Assembly (NCBI GenBank): GCA_963663375.1
Contig: OY760195.1
Span: forward strand, 434,001-498,000
Direction: 5' to 3'
From: JAYREN01 sp963663375
Lineage (GTDB): Bacteria; Acidobacteriota; Holophagae; Holophagales; Holophagaceae
Length of the DNA: 64,000 bases
The notes below the pieces were generated by a model. The model ran no database searches, was not told where the DNA came from, and saw only the letters and a list, made by a program, of their open reading frames with translations. Below, in pieces: positions 27,580 through 36,422 of this stretch. The position numbers and the translations under genes are program-made. Each line of letters begins with the position of its first letter. Positions within the stretch are counted from its first letter, which is position 1.

Positions 27580-29676
27580 CTACCTCGCCGGAACGAACTT
27601 CAGCGCCTCGAGGACCCGTTCGGGGGTGAATGGCACCTGCGTCACCCGCGCACCGGTGGCGTCGAAAACGGCATTGGCCAGGGCCGCTGCCACCGGCACT
27701 ACGGGGGGCTCGCCAATGCCCTGGGTGACCGTGGTGGCGTTGTCCGGGAAGACGACCTGGATGCGCGGGATGTCAGAGAATCGCGGCAGTAGGTAGGTGT
27801 CGAAGTTCTTGTCGAGGATGCGACCGCCCTTGAAGTGGATTTCCTCACTCAGCGCCTGCCCGATGCACATGGTGATGGCGCCCTCCACTTGCTGGCGTGC
27901 CCCATCGGGGTTCACCACGAGGCCCACATCCACGGCCTCGAGGAAACGCTCCACCTTGACCTTTCCGGTGGTCTTGTCCACGGCCACCTGGGCCACAGCC
28001 ACTACGAGGCCCTGGCGCCAGGCACCGCAGGCCAGTCCGATGCCTCGGCCGGTGGGTCCGGGTGCAGGCTCCCACCCGAAGGTCTCCACGGCCAGGTCCA
28101 GAAGGCGCAGGAGACGGGCATCGGTAATGAGACGACGGCGAAGGGTCACTGGATCCACGCCTGCCTTGGCCGCCAGCGCATCCAGTTGGCTCTCCCGCGC
28201 GAACGCGTTGGTGTGGGCATTGGGGGCACGCCAGGCGCCGACCTTGAGGGGATGGAGGCCGGGAACGGCCGGGGCCTGATACCGGTTCGCCTGCATCTCG
28301 TAGGAGAGCTCGGCCTCCCCTTGGGAGACACCGGCCACGATGCTGTCCCAGAACGTGATGGCGCCCCGCCCGGCATCCAGGCCTGAGCGGATCTTCACCA
28401 CCGCGGCCGGCCGGTAGGTGTCCAGGAAGAGATCCTCCTCCCGGTTCCAGGCCACCTGGATGGGCACACCGGGAACCTGACGGGCGATGCGCGCGGCCTC
28501 GATGGCCTCGGGGCCCACGAGCTTGCCGCCAAAACCGCCCCCTACGAACTGCGCGACGATGTGGACCTTGTCCTGGCCCAGTTTGAGGGCTGTGGCCACT
28601 TCATCGCGGAGCACAAAGGGCGACTGGGTGGAGGCCCAAAGCGTCATTCGGCCCTCTTCCCATTTGGCAACACAGGTGTGGGGCTCAAGGGTGGCGTGGC
28701 TCTCGTAGGCGTTGCGATATTCACCCTCCACAACGGTGGCGGCCCGCTTTTCACCGGTGGCCAGGTCGCCCCGGGAGATCATCACGCGCTGCCCAGGCGC
28801 CGCCTTGTCCAGCAGATACTGGTAGATGCGCACATCGTCCGCATCGGGTTCGGTCCCCTCGAAGGTGCCCTTCACGAGGGCGAGGGCCTTGCGGGCGGTG
28901 TCAGGCTGAGGGTGAAGCACGGCCAGGAGGGTGCCTTCCCGCACGATGCGGACCCCAGGAACTCGCTCGGCGGCCGCTGTGTCCGCGGTGGCCAGGTTCA
29001 GGCCGTGGGCCGGGGGCCGCAGGACACAGGCGTGGAGGGTTCCGGGAAGACGCAGGTCGCCTACGTACTTGGCGGCTCCGGTGATCTTGGCAAGGGCGTC
29101 CTTGCGGGGGACGCGGCGTCCAATCACGGTGCATTCGGAGAGGGGTTTGGGCTTGACCTTACCCAGGTGCCGCTCCATCTTCCGGCCCTTCACCAGCTCG
29201 CCGAAGGTGGTGCGGCGCTTGGGAGCGGCCTTCACCCAGATGGCGCCGTCCTTCAGGGCCAGGTCCGAAACTGGGGCGCCCAGGGCCTTGGAAGCCATTC
29301 CCAGGAGCACCGCCCTCGCTTCCGCAGCAGCGCCCCGGATGACGGGAGCCGTTTGCCACATGGTGAGCGAGCCGCCGGTGGGCAGGTCCCAGGGGCAGAG
29401 GTCCGTGTCTCCCAAAAGCATGTCCACCTGGGCCGGATCCAGCTCCAGTTCCTCCGCGACGAGCATGGCCAGCACCGTCATGGCGCCCTGCCCCAGTTCG
29501 GCCTTCCCCACGAAGCAACCCACGCGGCCATCGGCTGAAATCTTCAGGTAGGCGTTGAAATCCTCGGGATAGGCGCCGGGTCGGGTCGGTACGACGGGCG
29601 CTGAGCCGGCGGGGCTCGTGAAGAAGAAGGTGAGCGTGCCCGCGGCGGTGGCCTGGAGGAAGGATCGCCTTCTCAT
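27580..29676 (-). CDS. iorB: Tat-exported molybdopterin subunit, isoquinoline 1-oxidoreductase/aldehyde dehydrogenase type
   Basis: 698-residue molybdenum hydroxylase large subunit. The N-terminus MRRRSFLQATAAG carries a twin-arginine motif and hydrophobic stretch, so the folded enzyme is probably exported. Molybdopterin motifs include VGGGFGGK and the C-terminal QGIGEPPVVP with the conserved active-site Glu. Enzymes of this group hydroxylate N-heteroaromatics or oxidise aldehydes; the substrate here is unknown. It overlaps its 2Fe-2S partner by ATGA. No cytochrome c or FAD subunit is adjacent, so the electron acceptor is unclear. First gene after the island's left repeat, opposite in strand to the purine operon. 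Confidence 0.87.
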   Translation of the reverse strand: MRRRSFLQATAAGTLTFFFTSPAGSAPVVPTRPGAYPEDFNAYLKISADGRVGCFVGKAELGQGAMTVLAMLVAEELELDPAQVDMLLGDTDLCPWDLPTGGSLTMWQTAPVIRGAAAEARAVLLGMASKALGAPVSDLALKDGAIWVKAAPKRRTTFGELVKGRKMERHLGKVKPKPLSECTVIGRRVPRKDALAKITGAAKYVGDLRLPGTLHACVLRPPAHGLNLATADTAAAERVPGVRIVREGTLLAVLHPQPDTARKALALVKGTFEGTEPDADDVRIYQYLLDKAAPGQRVMISRGDLATGEKRAATVVEGEYRNAYESHATLEPHTCVAKWEEGRMTLWASTQSPFVLRDEVATALKLGQDKVHIVAQFVGGGFGGKLVGPEAIEAARIARQVPGVPIQVAWNREEDLFLDTYRPAAVVKIRSGLDAGRGAITFWDSIVAGVSQGEAELSYEMQANRYQAPAVPGLHPLKVGAWRAPNAHTNAFARESQLDALAAKAGVDPVTLRRRLITDARLLRLLDLAVETFGWEPAPGPTGRGIGLACGAWRQGLVVAVAQVAVDKTTGKVKVERFLEAVDVGLVVNPDGARQQVEGAITMCIGQALSEEIHFKGGRILDKNFDTYLLPRFSDIPRIQVVFPDNATTVTQGIGEPPVVPVAAALANAVFDATGARVTQVPFTPERVLEALKFVPAR

Positions 29677-30149
29677 CGCACACCTCCCATGACCTTGGCT
29701 GCCGATTCGACGGCGTCCAGGATCCTCACGTGGGCCCCGCAGCGGCAGAGGTTCCCCTCCATGGCCTCGATAATCTCGGCCCTGGAAGCCTTTGGCTTCT
29801 TCTTCAGGAAGGCCCAGGCGGCCAGGATCATGCCGGATGTGCAATAGCCGCACTGAAAGGCGTGGTGGTCCTGGAAGGCCTTCTGAACGGGATCCAGCTG
29901 CCCGTCCACGGCCAGACCCTCGATGGTGAGCACCGCCTTTCCGGCCACGTCGCCTAGCGTCGTGGAGCAGGAAGGCACGGCCTCAAGGTCCACGAGCACG
30001 GTGCAGGCCCCGCAGAGCCCGGCCTCGCAGCCGACCTTGGTACCCGTGAGGCCCAGTTCGTCGCGCAGGACCCATACCAGCATGCGATCACGGGGGCTCG
30101 CGACGGTAACTGGCTTGCCGTTAAGAATGAACGATACGGTGGCGCTCAT
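29673..30149 (-). CDS. iorA: 2Fe-2S subunit of the IorAB molybdenum hydroxylase
   Basis: 158-residue protein with two [2Fe-2S] sites: the plant-ferredoxin-type GCEAGLCGACTVLVD and the helical-domain CGYCTSGM with CRCG. This is the standard small subunit of xanthine oxidase-family enzymes. The stop overlaps the iorB start. It has no Tat signal of its own and would be co-exported with IorB. Confidence 0.92.
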   Translation of the reverse strand: MSATVSFILNGKPVTVASPRDRMLVWVLRDELGLTGTKVGCEAGLCGACTVLVDLEAVPSCSTTLGDVAGKAVLTIEGLAVDGQLDPVQKAFQDHHAFQCGYCTSGMILAAWAFLKKKPKASRAEIIEAMEGNLCRCGAHVRILDAVESAAKVMGGVR

Positions 30150-30514
30150 TGGGAACCTCCGGGGAAGAGGGCATGGCGGGAGAATGTCACATCATATTCT
30201 TGGAACCGAAGATCCACGCTGAGGATAGGAGACTGAAACCTTCCAAGGAAAATCGGCAATGTCGAAATCTTGACTAGAGACGGGTCTAGAATGGAATCCA
30301 GTCGTGGGAGTGTAATTTTTTTACCGTATACAACAAAATTATTGCCTTTTTGGTGTGCGTTTCCCTGGGATGATGTGGACACGGAACGTTTGACAGGGAT
30401 CCTGGAAGGGTCGTCCACATCGGGAACGCGATTTGTTCCCTGAGCCAGGACGCCCATCTTTTGGCTAGGCCGTTTTGAGGCGGAACCAGTCCCTTTTATG
30501 TGGGAGTGATTTAC
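30150..30514. promoter_or_regulatory. 365-nt divergent intergenic region of the island
   Basis: No gene is visible. It separates iorAB (minus) from the purine operon (plus). It holds an AT-rich block (30314-30359) around GTATAC, a TTGACA at 30390-30395, and two inverted repeats (30372-30440). Promoters for both directions must lie here. Confidence 0.7.
30372..30440. promoter_or_regulatory. Two inverted repeats, candidate operators
   Basis: GATGTGGAC (30372-30380) pairs with GTCCACATC (30413-30421) with perfect 9-bp arms 32 nt apart, enclosing TTGACA. Directly after it, GGGAAC (30422-30427) and GTTCCC (30435-30440) form a second, tighter palindrome. Binding protein unknown; the island's RpiR regulator is the obvious candidate. 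Confidence 0.4.
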
Positions 30515-33121
30515 ATGGATTTCATGCTCAATGGTCAGCCCATGCGTTTCGAGGGAAGCCCCGACCTGACGGTGCTCACCTGGCTTCGCGAAGTGGCGGG
30601 GATCATCAGCCCCAAGGATGGCTGCTCAGGCGAAGGCATCTGTGGCTGTTGCACCATCCTGGTGGATGGCAAGGCTCGCATGAGCTGCCGCATGAAGATG
30701 AAAGACGTGGAAGGGAAACACCTCACCACGGTGGAAGGCCTTTCATCCGCGGAACGAACCGCCTTCGCCGATGCTTTCGTGGAGAAGGGCGGCGTCCAGT
30801 GTGGCTTCTGCACGCCGGGCATCGTGATGAAGGCGAAGGCCATCCTGAACGGGAATCCCAACCCCACGCGCCAGGACATCACGGAAGGCCTCTCGGCGAA
30901 CCTTTGTCGCTGTACAGGTTACAAGAAGGTGGTGGATTCCATCGAATGCGCGGCGGAGGCTCTCCGCAGCGGAAACCCCGTGCCGGTGCGGATGGGCACC
31001 GGGCGCGTGGGAACCCGCCATGGGAAGTACTCGGCCCGGGAGGCCGTGCTGGGCGAGCGCGTCTTCGTGGCGGACATGAAGGAGCCGGACATGCTCCATG
31101 GCGCCCTGCTGTTTTCGGAACATCCGAGGGCCAGGGTGCTGCGCATCGATACCTCCGAGGCCCTTCGCGTGCCCGGAGTGGAGCGTATCCTCCTGGCCAC
31201 GGATGTGCCCGGGCAGCGCTTCATGGGTTCCATCTTCAAGGACTGGCCCGTGCTTGTGGCGGAGGGGGAGACGACCCGCTACATCGGCGATGTTCTAGCC
31301 TGCGTGGCCGCCACCACGGAGGAGGCCGCCCGGGAGGCCGTTTCCAGGATCAAGGTGGACTACGAAGTCCTCAGCCCCGTGACGGATATCTTCGAGGCTC
31401 TGGCACCCGGCGCGCCCCAGCTCACGGAGAAGGGCAATGTCCTGCACAGCGCGGAAGTGCGGGTGGGTCATGCCGAGGAGGCTCTGAAGCAATCGGCTTT
31501 CGTGACTCGGAACCGCTTCACCACCCAGCGCATCGAGCACGCCTTCCTGGAGCCGGAGGCCACCCTTGCCAAACCCTGGACGAAGGACGGGCAGCGGGGC
31601 CTCAAGGTCTTCAGCTGCAGTCAGGGCGTCTACGAGGACCGACAACAACTGGCCCTGGTGCTGGACCTGCCCAGGCCCCTCGTGAATGTCGTGCAGGTGC
31701 AGAATGGGGGCGGCTTCGGGGGCAAAGAGGATCTGACAACCCAGGCGCACGCCGCCCTGCTCTGCTGGTACACGGACCGGCCCGTGAGGGTTCGGCTCAC
31801 CCGGAAGGAATCCCTGCGGATGCACCCCAAGCGGCATCCCTTCGTGATGGACTACGCCGTGGGCTGTGACCGGGAAGGCAAGCTCACCGCCATGGTCGTC
31901 ACCATGCACTCCGATTCGGGCGCCTACGCGAGCGTGGGCTCCGCCGTTCTCGACCGCGCCGTTTCCCATTCGGCCGCAGCCTACACGGTGCCCAACGTGC
32001 ATGTGAAGGGCACGGCGGTCATCACCAACAATGTCCCCTGCGGCGCCATGCGCGGCTTCGGCGTGAACCAGTCCAATTTCGCCTTCGAGTCCTGCCTGGA
32101 TGAGCTCTGCCGGATGGGCGGCTTCGACCGCTGGCAGTTCCGTTGGGACAATGCCCTGGTGGATGGCAAGACCACCGCCACGGGTCAGGTCTTGGAATCC
32201 GGGGTGGGGGTGCGGAAGTGCCTTGAGGCCCTCAAGGAGCGCTTCCAGCAGGCCAAGTATGCGGGCCTGGCCGCAGGCATGAAGAACACCGGCATCGGCT
32301 GTGGCATGGAGGATTTCAGCCACGCCAAGATCGTCGTCAAGAGTGCCCATTGCGTGGAGGTCCATCACGGCTGGTGCGAGATGGGCCAGGGCGCCTTCAC
32401 CATGGCCGTCCAGACCCTCGTGGAAGAGACGGGCATCGATCCCGCGATCATCGACGTGGTGGTCGAAACCAATGAAGAGGCGGAATCGGGCATGACCACG
32501 GGATCCCGAGGCACCTCTCTGCTCGCCAACTCGGTGCGCGTGGCCTGCCAGGACCTGAAACGGGAGCTGGCCTCGGGCAGGCAGATATCCGACCTCATCG
32601 GCCGGGAATTCCGGGGGAGCTGGGTCTGCGACTGGACCGTAGCCCCTGGCCAAGAGCCGCCTGCCGGGAAGCCCATCATCACCCACTACTCCTACGGATA
32701 CGCGGCGCAGCTTGTGGAGCTGGACGAGACAGGCAAGATCACTCGCATCACCGCCGCCCATGATGCGGGCCGCATCATGAATCCCACCCTCTTCGAGGGC
32801 CAGATTGAAGGCGCGCTCCACATGGGGCTGGGCTATGCCCTCACCGAGGACTTCCCCTTCAAGGACGGTTATCCGGTCTCCTACAAGATGGCGGATCTGG
32901 GAATCATCAGGCCCAAGGACATGCCCCCCGTGGAAGTGATCGGAGTGGAAGTGCCCGACCAGCACGGCCCGTACGGGGCCAAGGGCGTCGGCGAGATTGG
33001 TCTGGTACCTACCGCCGCCGCCGTGGCCAATGCCCTCTGCCAGTTCGACGGGGTGCGCCGCACGATACTCCCCCTGCGAGAACCGAAAGCCCTGGGCAAG
33101 CAGGCAAAGGAAGGCAAGTGA
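30515..33121 (+). CDS. Selenium-type xanthine dehydrogenase, fused 2Fe-2S and molybdopterin domains
   Basis: 868-residue molybdenum hydroxylase. Residues 1 to about 150 are the two [2Fe-2S] domains (GCSGEGICGCC; CGFCTPGIVMKAKAIL with CRCTGYKK). The rest is the molybdopterin domain with NGGGFGGKED, AMRGFGVNQ and the C-terminal GAKGVGEIG carrying the catalytic Glu. This domain order without an FAD domain is that of the selenium-dependent xanthine dehydrogenase family, which uses a labile selenium ligand rather than selenocysteine; no in-frame TGA is seen. The FAD partner may be the YgfM-like protein at 39144. Start: ATG at 30515 after GGGAG; the GTG at 30500 is an alternative. First gene of the operon; ygfK overlaps its stop. 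Confidence 0.88.
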   Translation: MDFMLNGQPMRFEGSPDLTVLTWLREVAGIISPKDGCSGEGICGCCTILVDGKARMSCRMKMKDVEGKHLTTVEGLSSAERTAFADAFVEKGGVQCGFCTPGIVMKAKAILNGNPNPTRQDITEGLSANLCRCTGYKKVVDSIECAAEALRSGNPVPVRMGTGRVGTRHGKYSAREAVLGERVFVADMKEPDMLHGALLFSEHPRARVLRIDTSEALRVPGVERILLATDVPGQRFMGSIFKDWPVLVAEGETTRYIGDVLACVAATTEEAAREAVSRIKVDYEVLSPVTDIFEALAPGAPQLTEKGNVLHSAEVRVGHAEEALKQSAFVTRNRFTTQRIEHAFLEPEATLAKPWTKDGQRGLKVFSCSQGVYEDRQQLALVLDLPRPLVNVVQVQNGGGFGGKEDLTTQAHAALLCWYTDRPVRVRLTRKESLRMHPKRHPFVMDYAVGCDREGKLTAMVVTMHSDSGAYASVGSAVLDRAVSHSAAAYTVPNVHVKGTAVITNNVPCGAMRGFGVNQSNFAFESCLDELCRMGGFDRWQFRWDNALVDGKTTATGQVLESGVGVRKCLEALKERFQQAKYAGLAAGMKNTGIGCGMEDFSHAKIVVKSAHCVEVHHGWCEMGQGAFTMAVQTLVEETGIDPAIIDVVVETNEEAESGMTTGSRGTSLLANSVRVACQDLKRELASGRQISDLIGREFRGSWVCDWTVAPGQEPPAGKPIITHYSYGYAAQLVELDETGKITRITAAHDAGRIMNPTLFEGQIEGALHMGLGYALTEDFPFKDGYPVSYKMADLGIIRPKDMPPVEVIGVEVPDQHGPYGAKGVGEIGLVPTAAAVANALCQFDGVRRTILPLREPKALGKQAKEGK

Positions 33122-36100
33122 TGGAAAAGGCCTTTCGCCCCCTACCGCTTGCCCGGCTTGCCCGCTGGATCTTCGAGGACCTGGACGCCCGAGGTACGGT
33201 GCTGGGAATTCCCAAGGCGAACTTCCAGATTCCCGGCGCGGAACTCGCCACCCAGGTGCTCGGACGGACCTTGGCCGCCCCCCTGGGCGTGGCCGCTGGG
33301 CCGCACACCCAGCTTTCCCAGAACATCGTGGCCGCCTGGCTCTGCGGAGCTCGATTCATCGAGCTGAAGACGGTACAGATCCTGGACGAACTCACCGTCA
33401 GCCGCCCCTGCATCGATGCGGCTGACGAGACCTTCAACTGCGAATGGAGCCAGGAACTGAAACTGGAGCAGTCCTTCGACGAATACCTGAAGGCCTGGGT
33501 GCTCATTCACGCGCTGGCCCACCGTCTGGGACTGAAGACACCCGGGACCCACTTCGCCATGAGCGTGGGCTACAACCTGGAGGGCGTGCAGCACCCCCGA
33601 GTCCAGGCCTTCATCGCCGCCATGCGGGATGCCCGGGGTCCCCTGGAGGCCGCGGTTGAAACCGTTGCCAAGGTCTACCCCTCCGTCCGGGAAATCGAGA
33701 TCCCCACCGAACTCTCCAATCACGTCACCCTTTCCACCATGCACGGCTGTCCTCCTTCGGAGATCGAGCGCATCGCCCTGCACCTGATGACCGAACTGGA
33801 GCTTCACACCTGGGTGAAATTGAACCCGACGCTGCTGGGCTCCCAGCGCCTGCGCGGCCTGCTGAACGAGACCTTCGGCTACGGCATCACGGTGCCCGAT
33901 GCGGCCTTCGAGCACGATCCGACCTTCCCGGACGCCATGGCCATGGTGAAACGCCTTGCCGCCGTGGCGGCGGATCGCCCTCAGCATTTCGGACTGAAGC
34001 TGTCCAATACGCTGGAAGTAGAAAACCACCGGGGCATCTTCCCGGCAGCGGAGAAGATGATGTATCTCTCCGGCAAGGCCCTCCATCCCATCACCCTCGC
34101 CCTGGCCAACGCCGTGAGGGAGGAGCTGGGGAGCGCCGTGCCCATCAGCTTCTGCGGCGGCGCAGACGCCTTGAACTTCCCCGACCTGGTGGCCGATGGC
34201 CTGGGCCCGGTAACGGTGAGTACAGACCTGCTGAAACCGGGGGGCTATGCCCGCCTGCAGCAGTACCTGGTGAATCTGGAATCCGCCATGCGTCGCACGG
34301 GCGCCCAGAACCTGGAGGGTTTCATCAAGGCCGCCTCCGGGGGGTTGGGCGCCCGAGCCAGTCTGGCCCGCCATGCGGCGGAAGCCTCACGGGACAAGCG
34401 TTTCGCCCGCCGCCCCAAGCCCCTGACCTTCAAGGGCCCGAGGCCCCTGGGCTCCTTCGACTGCGTGGCCGCTCCCTGCCAGGAGGCCTGCCCCGTCCAC
34501 CAGAACATCCCGGATTACCTGTGGCTCGTGGCCCAGGGTCGCCCCGCCAAGGCCCTGGATGTGATCCTCTGCACCAACCCCCAGCCAGGCGTCACGGGCA
34601 GCGTGTGTGAGCACCCCTGCACGGAGCGCTGCGTGCGGAATTTCTACGATGCCCCCCTGGCCATTCGGGAGGTCAAGCGCTTCGCCTTCGAGCAGGGCGG
34701 CAGGCCCGTTATTACGGCCGGGAAGCCACTGGGCATCAAGGTGGCCGTGGTGGGGGCCGGTCCGGCGGGGCTCGCGGCGGCCTATCACTTGGCCCGCATG
34801 GGCTTCGCTCCGGAAGTATTCGAGGCCCGAGCCGACATGGGCGGAATGGTGCAAGAGGTCATTCCCGGGTACCGGCTGAATGAGAAGGCCCTCGGCAACG
34901 ACCTGGACCGCCTGCGGGAACTGGGTGTACCTGTGCATCTGGGTACGGCCCTGGGACGAGACATCACGCTCCGTCACCTTCGCGAGTCTTTCGCCCATGT
35001 CTTCCTGGGTGTGGGCGCCCAGCGGGGGCGACGCCTCGGCATTGAGGGCGAGGCGGCGGAGGGCGTCATGGATGCCCTCACCTTCCTTCGGGGAGCGGCC
35101 ACCTGCCCCTCCGGCTCCCTGGGCCGACGCATCCTGGTGATCGGCGGGGGCAATTCGGCCATGGATGCCGCCCGCACGGCCCGTCGCCTGAGCCCCGAGG
35201 CCGAGGTCAATTTGGTGTACCGGCGCACCCGCGCCGAGATGCCTGCGGATCCCGAAGAAGTGGAGGCCTGCCTCGCCGAAGGCATTGGCATCCTCGATCT
35301 CCTCGCCCCCCTGCGCATTTCCGTGGAGGGCGGACGGGCCGTGGGCCTCCTCTGCCAGCGCATGCGCCTGGGTGCCCCGGACGCCTCCGGGCGCCCTCGA
35401 CCCGAGCCCATTGAAGGCAGCCAGGAATCGATTCGCGCCGACACCCTCATTTCGGCCCTGGGCCAGGAGCCCGTGCTGGACTTCCTGGATGGCCTCGACC
35501 TGGCACTCACCCGCTCCGGAACCCTGCAGATCGATCCGCTGACAGGCGAAACCAGCCTGCCGGGTGTCTACGCCGGTGGCGACGCCGTGCGGGGAGCGGC
35601 CTCGGTGGTGCAGGCGCTGGCGGATGGCCTGGCCGCCGCCAACGCCATGGGCCGTATCCATGGCGTGACGCTCCCTCCCGAGCCCCAGGTGTCCAAGGAT
35701 TTCGGCGCCCCAGAACTCCTGGCGCGCAAGGCTTCCCGCATGGAACCCCAGACCGTTCCGGTGCTCCCGGTCGCCGCCCGAAGCGGCTTCCAAGAAGTGG
35801 TCCAGGCCTTCGGCGAAACCGCCGCAAGAGCCGAAGCGGAACGTTGCCTGGCCTGCGATGACCTCTGCAGCCTGTGCGTCACCGTCTGCCCCAACCGCGC
35901 CCACCAGGCCTACGCCGTGCCCACGGGAGAACTGGAGCTCCCCGAACTGAAGGCCGTCGGGGGCCGCCTGGAGCGGAGCAAGACCCGGACCTTCCGTGTG
36001 ACTCAGGAGGTTCAGACCCTGGTGCTCGCGGATCTCTGCAATGCCTGCGGGAATTGCGTGCCCTTCTGCCCCACGGCGGGGTCTCCCTTCCAGGACAAGC

Positions 36101-36414
36101 CCCGGGTGTGGATGGACGCCGAGGGCTACGCCGAAGACCCCGGGGATGCCTTCCATGTCACCCGCTCCACGGAGGGCCTCGTGATCGAAGCTCATCTGGG
36201 CGGGCGCCACCACCGTCTTCTCTGGGGCCCGACCGCCGAGTACCGTTCGGAACAGGTGCGCTTGTCCTTGGACCCTGCCACGGGAATACCCACCGCCTGG
36301 GAACCGCTGACCGCCCTTCCAGAAGGTCAGATCCTGGACCTCGCCCCACTCGCCATACTCCTGACCCTGCGCCATGCCGCCGAAATTGGTGCGCTGGCTC
36401 ACGATCAGGCCTGA
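33121..36414 (+). CDS. ygfK: YgfK-type multidomain oxidoreductase (annotated selenate reductase subunit)
   Basis: 1097-residue cytosolic protein. Residues 1 to about 400 resemble a flavin TIM barrel of the dihydroorotate dehydrogenase type (GVAAGPHTQLSQN). Then come a Cys motif CVAAPCQEACP (about 448), a GltD-like FAD/NAD(P) module (VVGAGPAGLAAAY about 545; VIGGGNSAMDAARTARR about 674), and C-terminal iron-sulfur motifs (CLACDDLCSLCVTVCP about 908; CNACGNCVPFCPT about 972). The layout is that of YgfK, which in anaerobic purine clusters is thought to reduce the purine ring or an intermediate; selenate reduction is an old label. ATG at 33121 overlaps the previous stop (TGATG). Slightly longer than E. 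coli YgfK (about 1030). Confidence 0.9.
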   Translation: MEKAFRPLPLARLARWIFEDLDARGTVLGIPKANFQIPGAELATQVLGRTLAAPLGVAAGPHTQLSQNIVAAWLCGARFIELKTVQILDELTVSRPCIDAADETFNCEWSQELKLEQSFDEYLKAWVLIHALAHRLGLKTPGTHFAMSVGYNLEGVQHPRVQAFIAAMRDARGPLEAAVETVAKVYPSVREIEIPTELSNHVTLSTMHGCPPSEIERIALHLMTELELHTWVKLNPTLLGSQRLRGLLNETFGYGITVPDAAFEHDPTFPDAMAMVKRLAAVAADRPQHFGLKLSNTLEVENHRGIFPAAEKMMYLSGKALHPITLALANAVREELGSAVPISFCGGADALNFPDLVADGLGPVTVSTDLLKPGGYARLQQYLVNLESAMRRTGAQNLEGFIKAASGGLGARASLARHAAEASRDKRFARRPKPLTFKGPRPLGSFDCVAAPCQEACPVHQNIPDYLWLVAQGRPAKALDVILCTNPQPGVTGSVCEHPCTERCVRNFYDAPLAIREVKRFAFEQGGRPVITAGKPLGIKVAVVGAGPAGLAAAYHLARMGFAPEVFEARADMGGMVQEVIPGYRLNEKALGNDLDRLRELGVPVHLGTALGRDITLRHLRESFAHVFLGVGAQRGRRLGIEGEAAEGVMDALTFLRGAATCPSGSLGRRILVIGGGNSAMDAARTARRLSPEAEVNLVYRRTRAEMPADPEEVEACLAEGIGILDLLAPLRISVEGGRAVGLLCQRMRLGAPDASGRPRPEPIEGSQESIRADTLISALGQEPVLDFLDGLDLALTRSGTLQIDPLTGETSLPGVYAGGDAVRGAASVVQALADGLAAANAMGRIHGVTLPPEPQVSKDFGAPELLARKASRMEPQTVPVLPVAARSGFQEVVQAFGETAARAEAERCLACDDLCSLCVTVCPNRAHQAYAVPTGELELPELKAVGGRLERSKTRTFRVTQEVQTLVLADLCNACGNCVPFCPTAGSPFQDKPRVWMDAEGYAEDPGDAFHVTRSTEGLVIEAHLGGRHHRLLWGPTAEYRSEQVRLSLDPATGIPTAWEPLTALPEGQILDLAPLAILLTLRHAAEIGALAHDQA

Positions 36415-36422
36415 CGCAGGAA

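Noticed and set aside
31295..32965. 556-codon antisense frame in the Se-type XDH gene
   Set aside because: Shadow frame; His/Gly-rich with no recognisable domain.
34387..36402. 671-codon antisense frame in ygfK
   Set aside because: High-GC shadow; ygfK on the plus strand carries FAD and Fe-S motifs and overlapping gene junctions.
30515..36414. Selenocysteine codon or SECIS element in the Se-type enzymes
   Set aside because: No in-frame TGA interrupts these genes; the family uses a labile selenium ligand, not selenocysteine.
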